Positions 25,155 to 33,345 of a stretch of 50,174 nucleotides of DNA are shown one piece after another. Within the stretch, counting starts at the first letter, position 1. The number at the start of each line of letters is the position of its first letter. The notes beneath the pieces were generated by a model. It was not told the DNA's origin. It saw only the letters and a list, made by a program, of their open reading frames with translations, and searched no databases. The position numbers were made by a program, and so were the translations under genes. The stretch comes from Desulfobaccales bacterium (GTDB lineage: Bacteria > Desulfobacterota > Desulfobaccia > Desulfobaccales > 0-14-0-80-60-11), in the NCBI GenBank assembly GCA_037481655.1, contig JBBFLF010000017.1, positions 1-50,174 on the forward strand, read 5' to 3'.

Positions 25155-26462
25155 TTGGGCACCGTGGCGCTGAAGGTGGAGCATCTGGAGAGCTTGACCC
25201 CGGCCAGACGGGAGCAGCTGCTGCAGCGCTCCCATATGGAGGTGACCGACATCCTGGAGGAGGTGCGGGGGATTCTCACCGCCCTCAGGACCAAGGGGGA
25301 GGAAGAAACCCTGCGCTGGCACCGGCAGTATAAAGCCGACCTCACGGTGGCCGAGCTGGAGGTGACGGAGGCGGAGCTAGAGCGCGCCCTCTCCCAGGTG
25401 GACCCCCTGGTGCTGGAGGCCCTGAAGCGGGCCGCGGCGCAGATTGAGATCTTCCATGCCGCCCAGCGGGAGCGGGAAATCCAGGCCCTGGAGGTGGCTC
25501 CGGGCATTCTGGCCGGCCGTCTCATCCGACCCCTGGAGCGGGTGGGCTGCTATATCCCCGGCGGTCTGGCCAGCTATCCCTCCAGCGCCCTCATGACCAT
25601 CATCCCCGCCAAGGTGGCAGGAGTCCCGGAGATCATCGCCTGCACCCCGCCGGGCCCGGAGATGGCCGTCAATCCGGCCACCCTGGCGGCGGCGCACCTG
25701 GCCGGGGCGAGCCGCATCTTCAAGATCGGCGGCCCCTGGGCCATCGGTTCCATGGCCTACGGCACGGCCCTGGTCCCCAAGGTGGACAAGATCGTGGGGC
25801 CAGGAAACAAGTGGGTCACCGCCGCCAAACTCCTGGTCTTCGGCGAGGTGGATATCGATTCTCCCGCCGGCCCCAGTGAGGCCCTCATCCTGGCGGACGA
25901 CTCGGCGGAACCCCGCTACGTGGCGGCGGATTTCCTCTCCCAGATCGAGCACGACGCCGACGCCGCCGCAGTCCTGGTCACCACCCACGAGCCCCTGGCC
26001 CGCCGGGTGGTGGAGCTCATCGCCGCCGAGCTCCCCTCCCTGCCCCGCCGGGAGATTCTGGAGGCCGCCCTGGCCGGGGCCTCCGCCTTCCTGGTGGCCC
26101 GGGACCTGGAGGAGGCGGTGGAGTTCACCAACGCCTACGCCGCCGAACATTTGCAGATCCTCACCCGGGAGCCCTTTTCGCTTCTGCCCCGCATCCGCCA
26201 CGCCGGTTCCATTTTCTTGGGCCCTTATGCCCCGGTGCCGGTGGGGGATTATGCCAGCGGCACCAACCATGTGCTCCCCACGGGAGGGTGCGCCCGGCGC
26301 TTTTCCGGGCTTTCCGTGGATGATTTCGTCAAAAAACCCACCTTCCAGCACCTGACGAGGGAAGGGCTGGCGACATTGAAAGACACGGTGATTCTCCTGG
26401 CGGAGGCTGAGGGCCTGCCCCTGCACGCCCGGGCGGTGGCGGAGCGCTTCCGCTTTGCCTGA
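25155..26462 (+). CDS. hisD: Histidinol dehydrogenase
   Basis: HisD oxidises L-histidinol to L-histidine in two NAD-dependent steps, the end of histidine synthesis. The 435-aa protein shows the family motifs [33 protein letters not shown] and [16 protein letters not shown]. Zinc and base residues lie in [14 protein letters not shown] and AAEHLQI, and the C-terminal block is [19 protein letters not shown]. The TTG at 25155 is chosen because GGGGAGGG lies 6-7 nt upstream and it leaves a normal length; the frame is open further upstream to 25014 across the promoter. No other his gene is adjacent. Confidence 0.94.
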   Translation: MGTVALKVEHLESLTPARREQLLQRSHMEVTDILEEVRGILTALRTKGEEETLRWHRQYKADLTVAELEVTEAELERALSQVDPLVLEALKRAAAQIEIFHAAQREREIQALEVAPGILAGRLIRPLERVGCYIPGGLASYPSSALMTIIPAKVAGVPEIIACTPPGPEMAVNPATLAAAHLAGASRIFKIGGPWAIGSMAYGTALVPKVDKIVGPGNKWVTAAKLLVFGEVDIDSPAGPSEALILADDSAEPRYVAADFLSQIEHDADAAAVLVTTHEPLARRVVELIAAELPSLPRREILEAALAGASAFLVARDLEEAVEFTNAYAAEHLQILTREPFSLLPRIRHAGSIFLGPYAPVPVGDYASGTNHVLPTGGCARRFSGLSVDDFVKKPTFQHLTREGLATLKDTVILLAEAEGLPLHARAVAERFRFA

Positions 26463-26512
26463 GGATTTTCGGGTGAGATTGCGGAGGCTCGCCTGGCCTC
26501 CCGGGGGGATGA

Positions 26513-26770
26513 TCTTCGCGGGGCCGGGAATCGGACCGGCCCTGTTTCCGACCCGCCAGCCAGCTGGTGATCAATTGGCGGGGGGAGGTGCTCCTCTGTT
26601 GCCATGACTTCTACGGCCGGTATAAAATGGGACAGGTGGGGGAACAGAGCCTGAAGGAGATCTGGCACAGCCCGGAGTTTCGCCGCTGCCGGGAGCTGCT
26701 ATCCAAGGGACAGCGCGCCCTTCTGCCCTTGTGCCGCCAGTGCGATGACAGCGGCGCGGTGGCTTTTTGA
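26513..26770 (+). pseudogene. Orphan SPASM-domain fragment (radical SAM remnant)
   Basis: From a stop codon at about 26509 the frame reads through CFRPASQLVINWRGEVLLCC, HDFYGRYKMGQVGEQSLKEI and PLCRQCDDSG. This is the auxiliary 4Fe-4S (SPASM) domain found at the C-terminus of radical SAM maturases. The CxxxCxxC radical SAM core is absent, as only 50 bp separate the piece from hisD. A GTG at 26567 could start a 67-aa product, but it would lose the first cysteine of the domain. It is best read as the remnant of a deleted gene. A small stand-alone Fe-S protein is the alternative. Confidence 0.6.
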
Positions 26771-26871
26771 AAGGAGCGGGAAAAGAGGTTCCAGACCTGG
26801 AAGCAGGGGCCCCTGGCCCGCCACTCCCACATAAATGTTTTACCGGGCGGTCCACAGACGGATATGACGCC

Positions 26872-27687
26872 ATGAGCACCCCCAAAAGCGCCACCTTGGA
26901 CGTCAGCGACATCGCCGACGTGCAGACCCAGCCCAGCCCCCACACCATCGACATCGACAAGGTGGGGGTGAAAAACATCTCCTACCCCATTGTGGTGCTG
27001 GACAAGTTCAACGGCACCCAGCACACCGTGGCCCGCATCAACATGTACGTCAATCTGCCCCACCGGCACAAAGGCACCCACATGAGCCGCTTCATCGAGA
27101 TACTCTCCGAGTGCCGGCGGGACATCAGCATCAAGAACATCGAATCCATCCTGGAGGAGACCCGGCGCCGCCTCAACGCCCAAAGCGCCCACATCGAGAT
27201 GACCTTCCCCTATTTCATCGACAAACCGGCGCCGGTCACCAAGGCCCGGGGCCTGATGGAATACATCTGCTCCTTCAAGGGCTCCCTGGACGAAAACGGC
27301 CGCATGGACCTGGTGGTGGGCATCACCGTGCCCATCACCACGCTCTGCCCCTGCTCCAAGGAGATCAGCAAGGCCGGAGCCCACAACCAGCGGGGCGAAG
27401 TGCGAGTCCAGGTGCGCTTCAAAAAATTCTTCTGGATCGAAGACCTGATCCGCCTGGTGGAGGAATCCGCCTCCTGCGAGGTCTACGCCCTCCTCAAACG
27501 CCAGGACGAAAAATACGTCACCGAACGGGCCTACGCCAACCCCATGTTCGTGGAGGATGTGGTCCGGGAAATCGCCCACAAACTGCAAAAAGACCCCAAC
27601 TTCACCTGGTACGCAGTGGAATCGGAAAATTTCGAATCCATCCACAACCACTCCGCCTACGCTTACATCGAGTCCAGATCGAAGTGA
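26872..27687 (+). CDS. folE2: GTP cyclohydrolase IB (FolE2)
   Basis: FolE2 converts GTP to 7,8-dihydroneopterin triphosphate, the first step of folate and queuosine-type biosynthesis, using a metal other than obligatory zinc. The 271-aa protein matches the COG1469 family, with VGVKNISYPIVVLDKF near the N-terminus, VGITVPITTLCPCSKEIS carrying the conserved metal-binding cysteine, and a C-terminal ESENFESIHNHSAYAYIE with the conserved Glu/His. ATG 26872 gives the family N-terminus (MSTPKSATLDVSDIADVQ); an in-frame start at 26767 would overlap the SPASM fragment. Confidence 0.93.
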   Translation: MSTPKSATLDVSDIADVQTQPSPHTIDIDKVGVKNISYPIVVLDKFNGTQHTVARINMYVNLPHRHKGTHMSRFIEILSECRRDISIKNIESILEETRRRLNAQSAHIEMTFPYFIDKPAPVTKARGLMEYICSFKGSLDENGRMDLVVGITVPITTLCPCSKEISKAGAHNQRGEVRVQVRFKKFFWIEDLIRLVEESASCEVYALLKRQDEKYVTERAYANPMFVEDVVREIAHKLQKDPNFTWYAVESENFESIHNHSAYAYIESRSK

Positions 27688-27934
27688 GGGTGGGAGAGGG
27701 GGCCAGGGAGCGCAGCCCCCTGCCCCCTCTCCCACACCCTCTCCCCCAACCCCTCGTGGTGAAAAAAAAAGGAAATCGAGGCCAGAGCCTCGATTTCCTC
27801 CTGATATACCGGGGGTGGGGAGGGGAGTGTGAGGGGAGGGCGGGGGAGCCACGGCTCCCCCGGCCCTCCCCTCACTCACACCTTACCCCCAGAGGGGGCA
27901 AGGGGCCACCGCCCCTTGGCCCCCTCCTCCCACC
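27688..27934. repeat. Dispersed GC-rich three-hairpin repeat (copy I, with extra arm)
   Basis: This is the most complete intergenic copy. The left arm (GGGAGAGGGGGCCAGGGA pairing with CCCCCTGCCCCCTCTCCC) is followed by the linker ACCCTCTCCCCCAACCCCT. A perfect 12-bp central hairpin GGAAATCGAGGC/GCCTCGATTTCC (27771-27798) comes next, then the inverted linker GGGGGTGGGGAGGGGAG, and a right arm in which GGGGAGGGCGGGGGAGCC pairs with GGCTCCCCCGGCCCTCCCC. A further arm (27893-27934) runs up to the stop of the Lon-like gene. It separates the convergent folE2 and Lon-like genes and can act as a terminator both ways. Confidence 0.75.
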
Positions 27935-27937
27935 GCT

Positions 27938-30379
27938 TCACTGGCCGCAGCTGCAAGGGGGCGCCGCAGGGCTGGCGCCTTTTTTCTCTTCCTCTTCCTT
28001 CATCAGTTCCCGGGCCGTCTCCATGAGGCGGCGCAGGGTCTGGTCCACCCGGTAGTTGATGGTGTCGGGTTCCCAGGTGCCGTCGGGCAGGCGTTTGCCG
28101 GCGGGGATGCCGGTGAAGAGCTCCACCGCCTCGTCGATGTGGCCCACCGCGTAGACATGGAACTTCCCCTGGCGCACCGCCTCCACCACCTCTTTGTCCA
28201 GCATCAGGTCCTTCAGGTTGGCCTTGGGGATGACCACGCCGTGGCTGCCGTCCAGACCTCGGGCCTTGCAGACCTTGTAGAAGCCTTCGATCTTCCAGTT
28301 GACCCCGCCGATGGGCTGGGCCTCGCCCCGCTGGGACACGGAGCCGGTGATGGCCAGGTTCTGCTTCAGGGGCACGTCGGCCAGCACGGAGAGCAGGGTG
28401 AGGAGCTCCGCCATGGAGGCGCTGTCGCCCTCCACCAGGCCGTAGCTCTGCTCGAAGGTGAGGGAGGCGGACAGGGTGAGGGGCTTGTCCTTTGCGAAGC
28501 GGCTTTTGAGGAAGCCCGCCAGGATGAGGACACCCTTGTTGTGGATGTTCCCTGCCATCTGGGCTTCCCGGTCGATGGCCACCACCCCTTCCTTGCCTAG
28601 CGAATAGGTGGCGGTAATGCGGCTGGGGCGCCCGAAGGTGTGGTCGCCTAAGGCATAGACGCTTAAACCGTTGATCTGGCCCACCACTGCTCCCGAGGTC
28701 TCGATGAAGAGCATGCCGTCTTCGATGAACTCCTGGAGCTTCTCCTCTGGCAGGTCGCAGCGATGGATCTTCTCCCGGATGGCCTTCTCCACGTCGGAGC
28801 CGAAGATGACCTCGTGGGCGTTGGTCTTGGCCCAAAAATGGGCCTCCTTCACCACATCCAGGACTTCCTTGAGCTGCAGGGTGAGCTTCTCCTGGCGGCC
28901 GGCCAGCTCCCGGGCATGCTCGATGAGGCGGGCCATGCCGGTCTTGTGCACCGGCATGAGCTTCTCCTCCTTGCAGTAGGAGGCCACCAGCCGACAGAAG
29001 GCGTCCAGATGCTCCGGGGTCTCCTTCATCACCGAATCCAGATGGGCCTTGACCTTGAAGAGCTTCTGGAAATCCTCGTCATAGATATAGAGGAGCTGGT
29101 AGATGTAGGGGTCGCCCAGCAAAATGACCTTGATCTTCAACGGGATGGGCTGGGGCTGGAGGGTGCGGGCGGCGATGAAGCCCAGCTGCTCCGCCAGGTC
29201 CTCGATCTTGATCACCTGCTCCTTGAGGCAGCGCTTCAGGGCCTCATAGGAGAAGAACCAGCGCAACAGGTCAATGACGTGAAGGATGAGGTAGCCGCCG
29301 TTGGCCCGGTGGATGGCGCCGGCCCGGATGAGGGTGAAGTCGGTGACCAGGGCGCCGAACTGGGCCCGACGTTCCACCCCGCCGAAGAGGTTGGAGTAGT
29401 TGGGGTTGTTTTCCAAAATGACGGGCGCGCCCCGGGTCTCGGAGTTGTCCACGAAGACGTTCACCTGGTACTGGGTGAAACTGGGCTCGGGCACCGGAAA
29501 GGGGAAGGGCCCGGGGCCGGGCCGCTTTTTGAAGTCATCGAGGTTTTTTAAAATTTCCGCCTCCACCTCCCGGAGATACTCGGTGACCTGGGGGTAATGG
29601 CGGTATTTGTCCACCAGCTCCTCGATGTAGTGGCCCACCGCGGCCAGGGCCATGTCCTGGTCCAGCTTTTTTTCCGCTTCGGCGAACTCCTTTTCCATCC
29701 GGCGGATCTTGCGGATGGCTTCGTTCATCTGCTCATGGAGGATGGCGGAGCGCTGGCGCAGGGCCTCCCGCTCTTCGTCGGTGAGGGCCTTGAGCTCCTC
29801 CTCGGTGAGGGGCTTGCCGTCCTTGCCGGGGAAGATCATCAGCCCGGTCTGGGAGATGTTGAGAATGAAGCCCTCTTCGGTGGCCTTGGCGTCCAGCTCC
29901 TGGAGGATGGCGTTGCGGGCCTGGGTGAACTGGCGCATGAGCGCTTCCCGGCGGTTGGCGTACTCCTCGCTTTCGAAGACCTCGGGGATGTGCTGGCGGA
30001 GGCTGCTGATCAGGTCCTCCATGTCCGCCTTGAGGCCACGGCCCATCCCGCTGGGGAGAGTGAGGGAACGGGGCTTTTCCGGCTCCTTGAAATTGTGGAC
30101 GTAGAGATAGTCGGGGGGCGAAGGCTCCTTGGCGGCCAGCTCCTGGACGTAGGCCTTGACCATCTCGGTCTTACGGGACAAAGGCGGCCCGGCCACAAAG
30201 ATGTTGTATTCCGGGTCCTTGATGCCCAGACCGAATTCCAGAGCGCGCCAGGCCCGCTCCTGGGCCACCACCTTGACCCCGTCGATGGGCAGATCCAGGG
30301 TGGTCTCAAACCCCAGGCGGTTGGGGTCGCATTCCGCCCGCAGACTCTCCGGTTTCAGTTCCCACGGCTGTGTGGTCAT
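27938..30379 (-). CDS. Lon-like AAA ATP-dependent protease (AAA_32/LonH type)
   Basis: The 813-aa protein belongs to the COG1067 Lon-related family: an N-terminal AAA_32 ATPase region split by a long coiled coil (about 100-260), then a C-terminal Lon serine protease domain. The catalytic serine lies in VEGDSASMAELLTLLSVLA and the lysine in HGVVIPKANLKDLML. The expected P-loop near residue 64 reads AGPPLSRKTEMV, keeping Lys-Thr but lacking the usual GxGK glycines, so nucleotide binding may be altered. ATG 30379 has AAGGAGG upstream. A short Cys tail (CSCGQ) closes the protein. It is flanked by unrelated genes and probably acts in cytoplasmic protein quality control. Confidence 0.9.
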   Translation of the reverse strand: MTTQPWELKPESLRAECDPNRLGFETTLDLPIDGVKVVAQERAWRALEFGLGIKDPEYNIFVAGPPLSRKTEMVKAYVQELAAKEPSPPDYLYVHNFKEPEKPRSLTLPSGMGRGLKADMEDLISSLRQHIPEVFESEEYANRREALMRQFTQARNAILQELDAKATEEGFILNISQTGLMIFPGKDGKPLTEEELKALTDEEREALRQRSAILHEQMNEAIRKIRRMEKEFAEAEKKLDQDMALAAVGHYIEELVDKYRHYPQVTEYLREVEAEILKNLDDFKKRPGPGPFPFPVPEPSFTQYQVNVFVDNSETRGAPVILENNPNYSNLFGGVERRAQFGALVTDFTLIRAGAIHRANGGYLILHVIDLLRWFFSYEALKRCLKEQVIKIEDLAEQLGFIAARTLQPQPIPLKIKVILLGDPYIYQLLYIYDEDFQKLFKVKAHLDSVMKETPEHLDAFCRLVASYCKEEKLMPVHKTGMARLIEHARELAGRQEKLTLQLKEVLDVVKEAHFWAKTNAHEVIFGSDVEKAIREKIHRCDLPEEKLQEFIEDGMLFIETSGAVVGQINGLSVYALGDHTFGRPSRITATYSLGKEGVVAIDREAQMAGNIHNKGVLILAGFLKSRFAKDKPLTLSASLTFEQSYGLVEGDSASMAELLTLLSVLADVPLKQNLAITGSVSQRGEAQPIGGVNWKIEGFYKVCKARGLDGSHGVVIPKANLKDLMLDKEVVEAVRQGKFHVYAVGHIDEAVELFTGIPAGKRLPDGTWEPDTINYRVDQTLRRLMETARELMKEEEEKKGASPAAPPCSCGQ

Positions 30380-30459
30380 GACGCCTCCTTAGGCGGCAGA
30401 TAACCGAGGTGCAAAAATTCCGGTGCCAGCATATCATCCGGGGGCGGGAAAGGCAACGG

Positions 30460-31398
30460 TCAGCGGCGGGCGGAGAGATGGTTGAGGGAGCAGATGCGGG
30501 GGTTGTGATAACCCGGGCCCTCCACCTGCAAGGTGGTGTGCTCCAGGCCGAAGCGCTCCCTCAGCACCTCCTCCAGCTCCCAGATGAGGCAGTCCCGGTC
30601 CTGGCGGTCGGTAACCACAACATGGGCGCTCAAGGCATAGAGCCCGCTGGCGATGGTCCAGATGTGCAGGTCATGGATGTCGGCCACCCCGGGGTGGGCA
30701 CGCAGGGCGGCTTCCACTTCCTCCAGTTCCAGGTGCCGGGGCGTGGCCTCCATGAGGATGTCCGCCGCCTCCAGGACCAGGCGGCCGCTCCCCACGACAA
30801 TCAGGACCGCCACCACCACCGCCGCCAGGGGGTCAAACCAATACCAGCCCCGCCAGAGGATGGCCAGGGCCGCAGCCATGGCGGCCACCGAGCCCAGGGA
30901 GTCGGCGGCCAGATGCAGGAAGGCGGAGCGCAGGTGCAGGCCTCGCTCCCGGGTGGGATAGAGCACCCAGGCTCCCAAAAGGTTGACCCCCAGGCCCAAA
31001 GTGGCGATGATGAGGAGGGGCAGGCTCTTCACTTCCGGGGGAGCGAAAAAGCGGGCGTGGGCCTCGAAGAGGATATAGCCTGCCATGGCCCACAGGGCCA
31101 GGCCGTTGATCAGAGCCGCCAGGATCTCCAGGCGATGGTAGCCGTAGGTCTTTTTGGCGGTGGGGGGGCGGCTGGCGAAGTGCAGGGCCAGAAGACTCAG
31201 GCCCAGGGCGGCCACGTCGCTGAACATGTGCCCGGCATCGGCCAGCAAGGCCAGACTGTTGGTGAGGTAGGCCCCCACCAGCTCGGCCACAAAAAAAGCG
31301 GCCTGGGTGAGGAAGGTAAAGAGCAGGCGCCGCCGGCTGCTAATGTAACGATGATCGTGGATGTGGGGATGACAGGGGGGTGGCAGGCCCTCGCTCAT
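30460..31398 (-). CDS. Cation diffusion facilitator (zinc/cobalt/cadmium efflux)
   Basis: The 312-aa protein is a CDF transporter of the ZitB/CzcD type, exporting divalent metal from the cytoplasm by proton antiport. It has a His-rich N-terminus (CHPHIHDHRY) and six membrane segments. The metal-site motifs are HMFSD in helix 2 (LLADAGHMFSDVAALG) and HLAAD in helix 5 (FLHLAADSLGSVAA). The C-terminal cytoplasmic domain contains DIHDLHIWTIASG. ATG 31398 overlaps the stop of the upstream GreA-like gene by 4 bp; in-frame sequence further upstream is only the shadow of that gene. Confidence 0.93.
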   Translation of the reverse strand: MSEGLPPPCHPHIHDHRYISSRRRLLFTFLTQAAFFVAELVGAYLTNSLALLADAGHMFSDVAALGLSLLALHFASRPPTAKKTYGYHRLEILAALINGLALWAMAGYILFEAHARFFAPPEVKSLPLLIIATLGLGVNLLGAWVLYPTRERGLHLRSAFLHLAADSLGSVAAMAAALAILWRGWYWFDPLAAVVVAVLIVVGSGRLVLEAADILMEATPRHLELEEVEAALRAHPGVADIHDLHIWTIASGLYALSAHVVVTDRQDRDCLIWELEEVLRERFGLEHTTLQVEGPGYHNPRICSLNHLSARR

Positions 31399-31886
31399 GC
31401 CAGGTCCATCTCGATGTCCACGATGAGATAGGCCCGGCGGCCCCCCGGGGTGTGGAGCTCCACCCGCTCGCCCCTCAGGCGCCCCATGAGCGCCTGCCCC
31501 AGAGGCGAGCCGATGGAGAGGCGGCCGTTTTGGGGGTCGGCCTCCACCGGCCCCACCAGGCGATAGCGCACCTCCTCGCCGTTGGCCAGGTTGCGGATGC
31601 TGACGGTGGAGTTGAAGCGCACCCGGTCCGGCGGCAGGTTGCTCCCCACCAGCACCTCGGCGTTGGCCAGGATGCGCTTGAGCTCCTGGATGCGGGCGTC
31701 CACCCACTGGCGCCGGGCCAGGGTGTGCTGCAGGTCCCAGCCGGGCTCGGCCAAGCCGTCCTGGGCGCCCTCCAGGATCTCCTGGAGCAGGCGGGGGCGT
31801 TCCACCCGGCTCAGGAGGTCCAGTTCGCGCACCAGCTTCTCATACCCGGTGCGGGTGAGGAGGATTTTTTCTTCCGGTGCCATCAT
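31395..31886 (-). CDS. GreA/GreB-like transcript cleavage factor
   Basis: The 163-aa protein has the GreA plan: an N-terminal coiled-coil hairpin (LTRTGYEKLVRELDLLSRVERP ... ELKRILANAEVLV, split here for length) and a C-terminal FKBP-like domain (ISIG-type segment SIGSPLGQALMGRLRGERVE). Gre factors enter the RNA polymerase secondary channel and trigger cleavage of backtracked RNA. The coiled-coil tip lacks an obvious D-x-x-E pair in the usual place, so it could be one of the Gre-like polymerase regulators instead. ATG 31886 was chosen as the start next to the family N-terminus; ribosome-binding sequence is poor. Its end overlaps the CDF gene (ATGA). Confidence 0.8.
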   Translation of the reverse strand: MMAPEEKILLTRTGYEKLVRELDLLSRVERPRLLQEILEGAQDGLAEPGWDLQHTLARRQWVDARIQELKRILANAEVLVGSNLPPDRVRFNSTVSIRNLANGEEVRYRLVGPVEADPQNGRLSIGSPLGQALMGRLRGERVELHTPGGRRAYLIVDIEMDLA

Positions 31887-31980
31887 ACCAGGGCTCACTG
31901 GCCCCGCTAAGGTATTTTTACCGGAAAAGGCCGGGCCGGTCAACGGCGTCGGCGGGGCGTCGGCCGGCCAGGGAGAGCGG

Positions 31981-32622
31981 ATGTTCCTGCGCCTGACCCC
32001 TCAGCTCTGCCTGCGCACCCGGCTTCGGCCCTATGTGGCCCGGCCGGGGGAGCTGGTCCTGGTGCTGGAGGCGGCCCGGGTCTTTCCCCCGGGGCACCCC
32101 ACCACCCGCATGTGCCTGGAGCTGCTGGCCGAGCTGGTGCCGGCCCTGCAGCCCCGGGCCTTTGTGGATGTGGGCACCGGCTCGGGGGTGCTCGCCCTGG
32201 CCGCCGCGGCTCTGGGGGCCAGGCGGGTCATCGGGGTGGACCCCTGCCCCCGGGCGGTGCGGCTCACCCGGGCCAACGCCCGGCGCAATAGCCTGGAGGA
32301 AGTGATCCAGGTCATCCGGGGAACGGCTTCCTGCTTGAGGGGCCCCTTTCCCTTGCTCGCCGCCAATCTGCCCTTTGCCGTGCTGGCCGCCGAAGCCGGG
32401 ACTCTCAGCCGCCTGGCCGCCCCGGAGGCGGTCCTTGTCCTGTCGGGCTTCCGGGACGTGCAGGAAGAGGAGCTTTGGGCCCGGTTCGGGCCCGGGGGCT
32501 GGCAGCTCGCGGTCCGGCGGGCAGTGGACGACTGGCCCTTGGTCCTGCCGCCGGAGGGCAGCTTCACCTGGGTGGCCTGGGTCCTCAGCCGGTCTGGAGG
32601 GCCGCCAGGGGACTCCCTCTGA
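31981..32622 (+). CDS. PrmA-like SAM-dependent methyltransferase
   Basis: The 213-aa protein has a class I methyltransferase core: AFVDVGTGSGVLALAAAALG is motif I, GARRVIGVDPCPRAV carries the acidic ribose-binding residue, and LLAANLPFAVLAAEAG replaces the N-P-P-F-type motif with N-L-P-F. It resembles the catalytic part of ribosomal protein L11 methyltransferase PrmA and of HemK-like enzymes but lacks PrmA's N-terminal substrate domain. The substrate is therefore unclear. ATG 31981 follows GGGAGAG; the frame is open upstream only as a shadow of the Gre-like gene. Confidence 0.8.
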   Translation: MFLRLTPQLCLRTRLRPYVARPGELVLVLEAARVFPPGHPTTRMCLELLAELVPALQPRAFVDVGTGSGVLALAAAALGARRVIGVDPCPRAVRLTRANARRNSLEEVIQVIRGTASCLRGPFPLLAANLPFAVLAAEAGTLSRLAAPEAVLVLSGFRDVQEEELWARFGPGGWQLAVRRAVDDWPLVLPPEGSFTWVAWVLSRSGGPPGDSL

Positions 32623-32753
32623 CAGCTCTTAAGAGGGGGCTGAGGTGACGGGTGCAGGGGCAGGGGTTCACAGACCGCTGCCCTTTGCCCAGGAGCCATT
32701 TAAAGCAGGTCCAATTCTCCCGCCAAAGCTGCCAATTCACTAAGGAGGACTCG

Positions 32754-33203
32754 ATGGAATACGCCCAAGGGACCCTGGGCCGCGTCTTTGTGGTGCGGCT
32801 TAACGACGGCGAGCGCTTGCCTGAGGCCCTGGAGACCTTCGCCCGGGAGCAGGAAATCCGGGAGGCCCTGGTAATCTTCATCGGCGGCGCCAAAAGCGGC
32901 AGCCGCCTGGTGGTGGGCCCGGATGCCCACCGCCCCGAGGCCATTGTGCCCCTCGTCCATACCCTGGCCGGCATCCAGGAAGTGGCGGGGGTGGGCACCC
33001 TCTTCCCCAACGAAGAGGGAGAGCCGGTGCTGCATCTCCATGCCGCCTGCGGCCGGGAGGGCGGCGCCACCGTGGGCTGCACCCGGGCGGGGGTGGAGGT
33101 CTGGCTGGTGGGGGAAGTGATCATCCTGGAGCTTCTGGGCACCGGCGGGGTCCGGCGTCCCGAGCCCCCCAGCGGCTTTCAGTTGCTGCGCCTGAAAACG
33201 TGA
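32754..33203 (+). CDS. PPC/DUF296-domain protein
   Basis: The 149-aa protein is a single PPC (plants and prokaryotes conserved, DUF296) domain. Recognisable are GRVFVVRLNDGERLPEALET, the IGGAKSGSRLVV segment and the metal-site-like HLHAACGREGGATVGC. Bacterial PPC proteins form trimers; some are described as DNA-binding because of homology to plant AHL proteins, but their job in bacteria is unclear. ATG 32754 follows AAGGAGGAC. It lies 142 bp upstream of the selenoprotein peroxiredoxin, which has its own promoter. Confidence 0.88.
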   Translation: MEYAQGTLGRVFVVRLNDGERLPEALETFAREQEIREALVIFIGGAKSGSRLVVGPDAHRPEAIVPLVHTLAGIQEVAGVGTLFPNEEGEPVLHLHAACGREGGATVGCTRAGVEVWLVGEVIILELLGTGGVRRPEPPSGFQLLRLKT

Positions 33204-33221
33204 GGCCAAGAGCCGCCGAGC

Positions 33222-33250
33222 TTGACGGCCTCCCGACACCGCCTTATGTT
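33222..33250 (+). promoter_or_regulatory. Sigma70-type promoter of the peroxiredoxin gene
   Basis: TTGACG (33222-33227) and TATGTT (33245-33250) are separated by 17 bp, about 95 bp upstream of the peroxiredoxin ATG. Confidence 0.65.
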
Positions 33251-33345
33251 TTGGGGGACCAGGGAGGCCAGGGCGGCCGCTTGGGAACTGCGCCGCGAGG
33301 CTCTCCCGTCAAGTAAGGTCCAGCTCAGCAGCAGGAGGAACTGAG

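Noticed and set aside
25377-26426. Long minus-strand frame (349 codons) opposite hisD
   Set aside because: Antisense shadow of hisD, whose conserved blocks cover the whole region.
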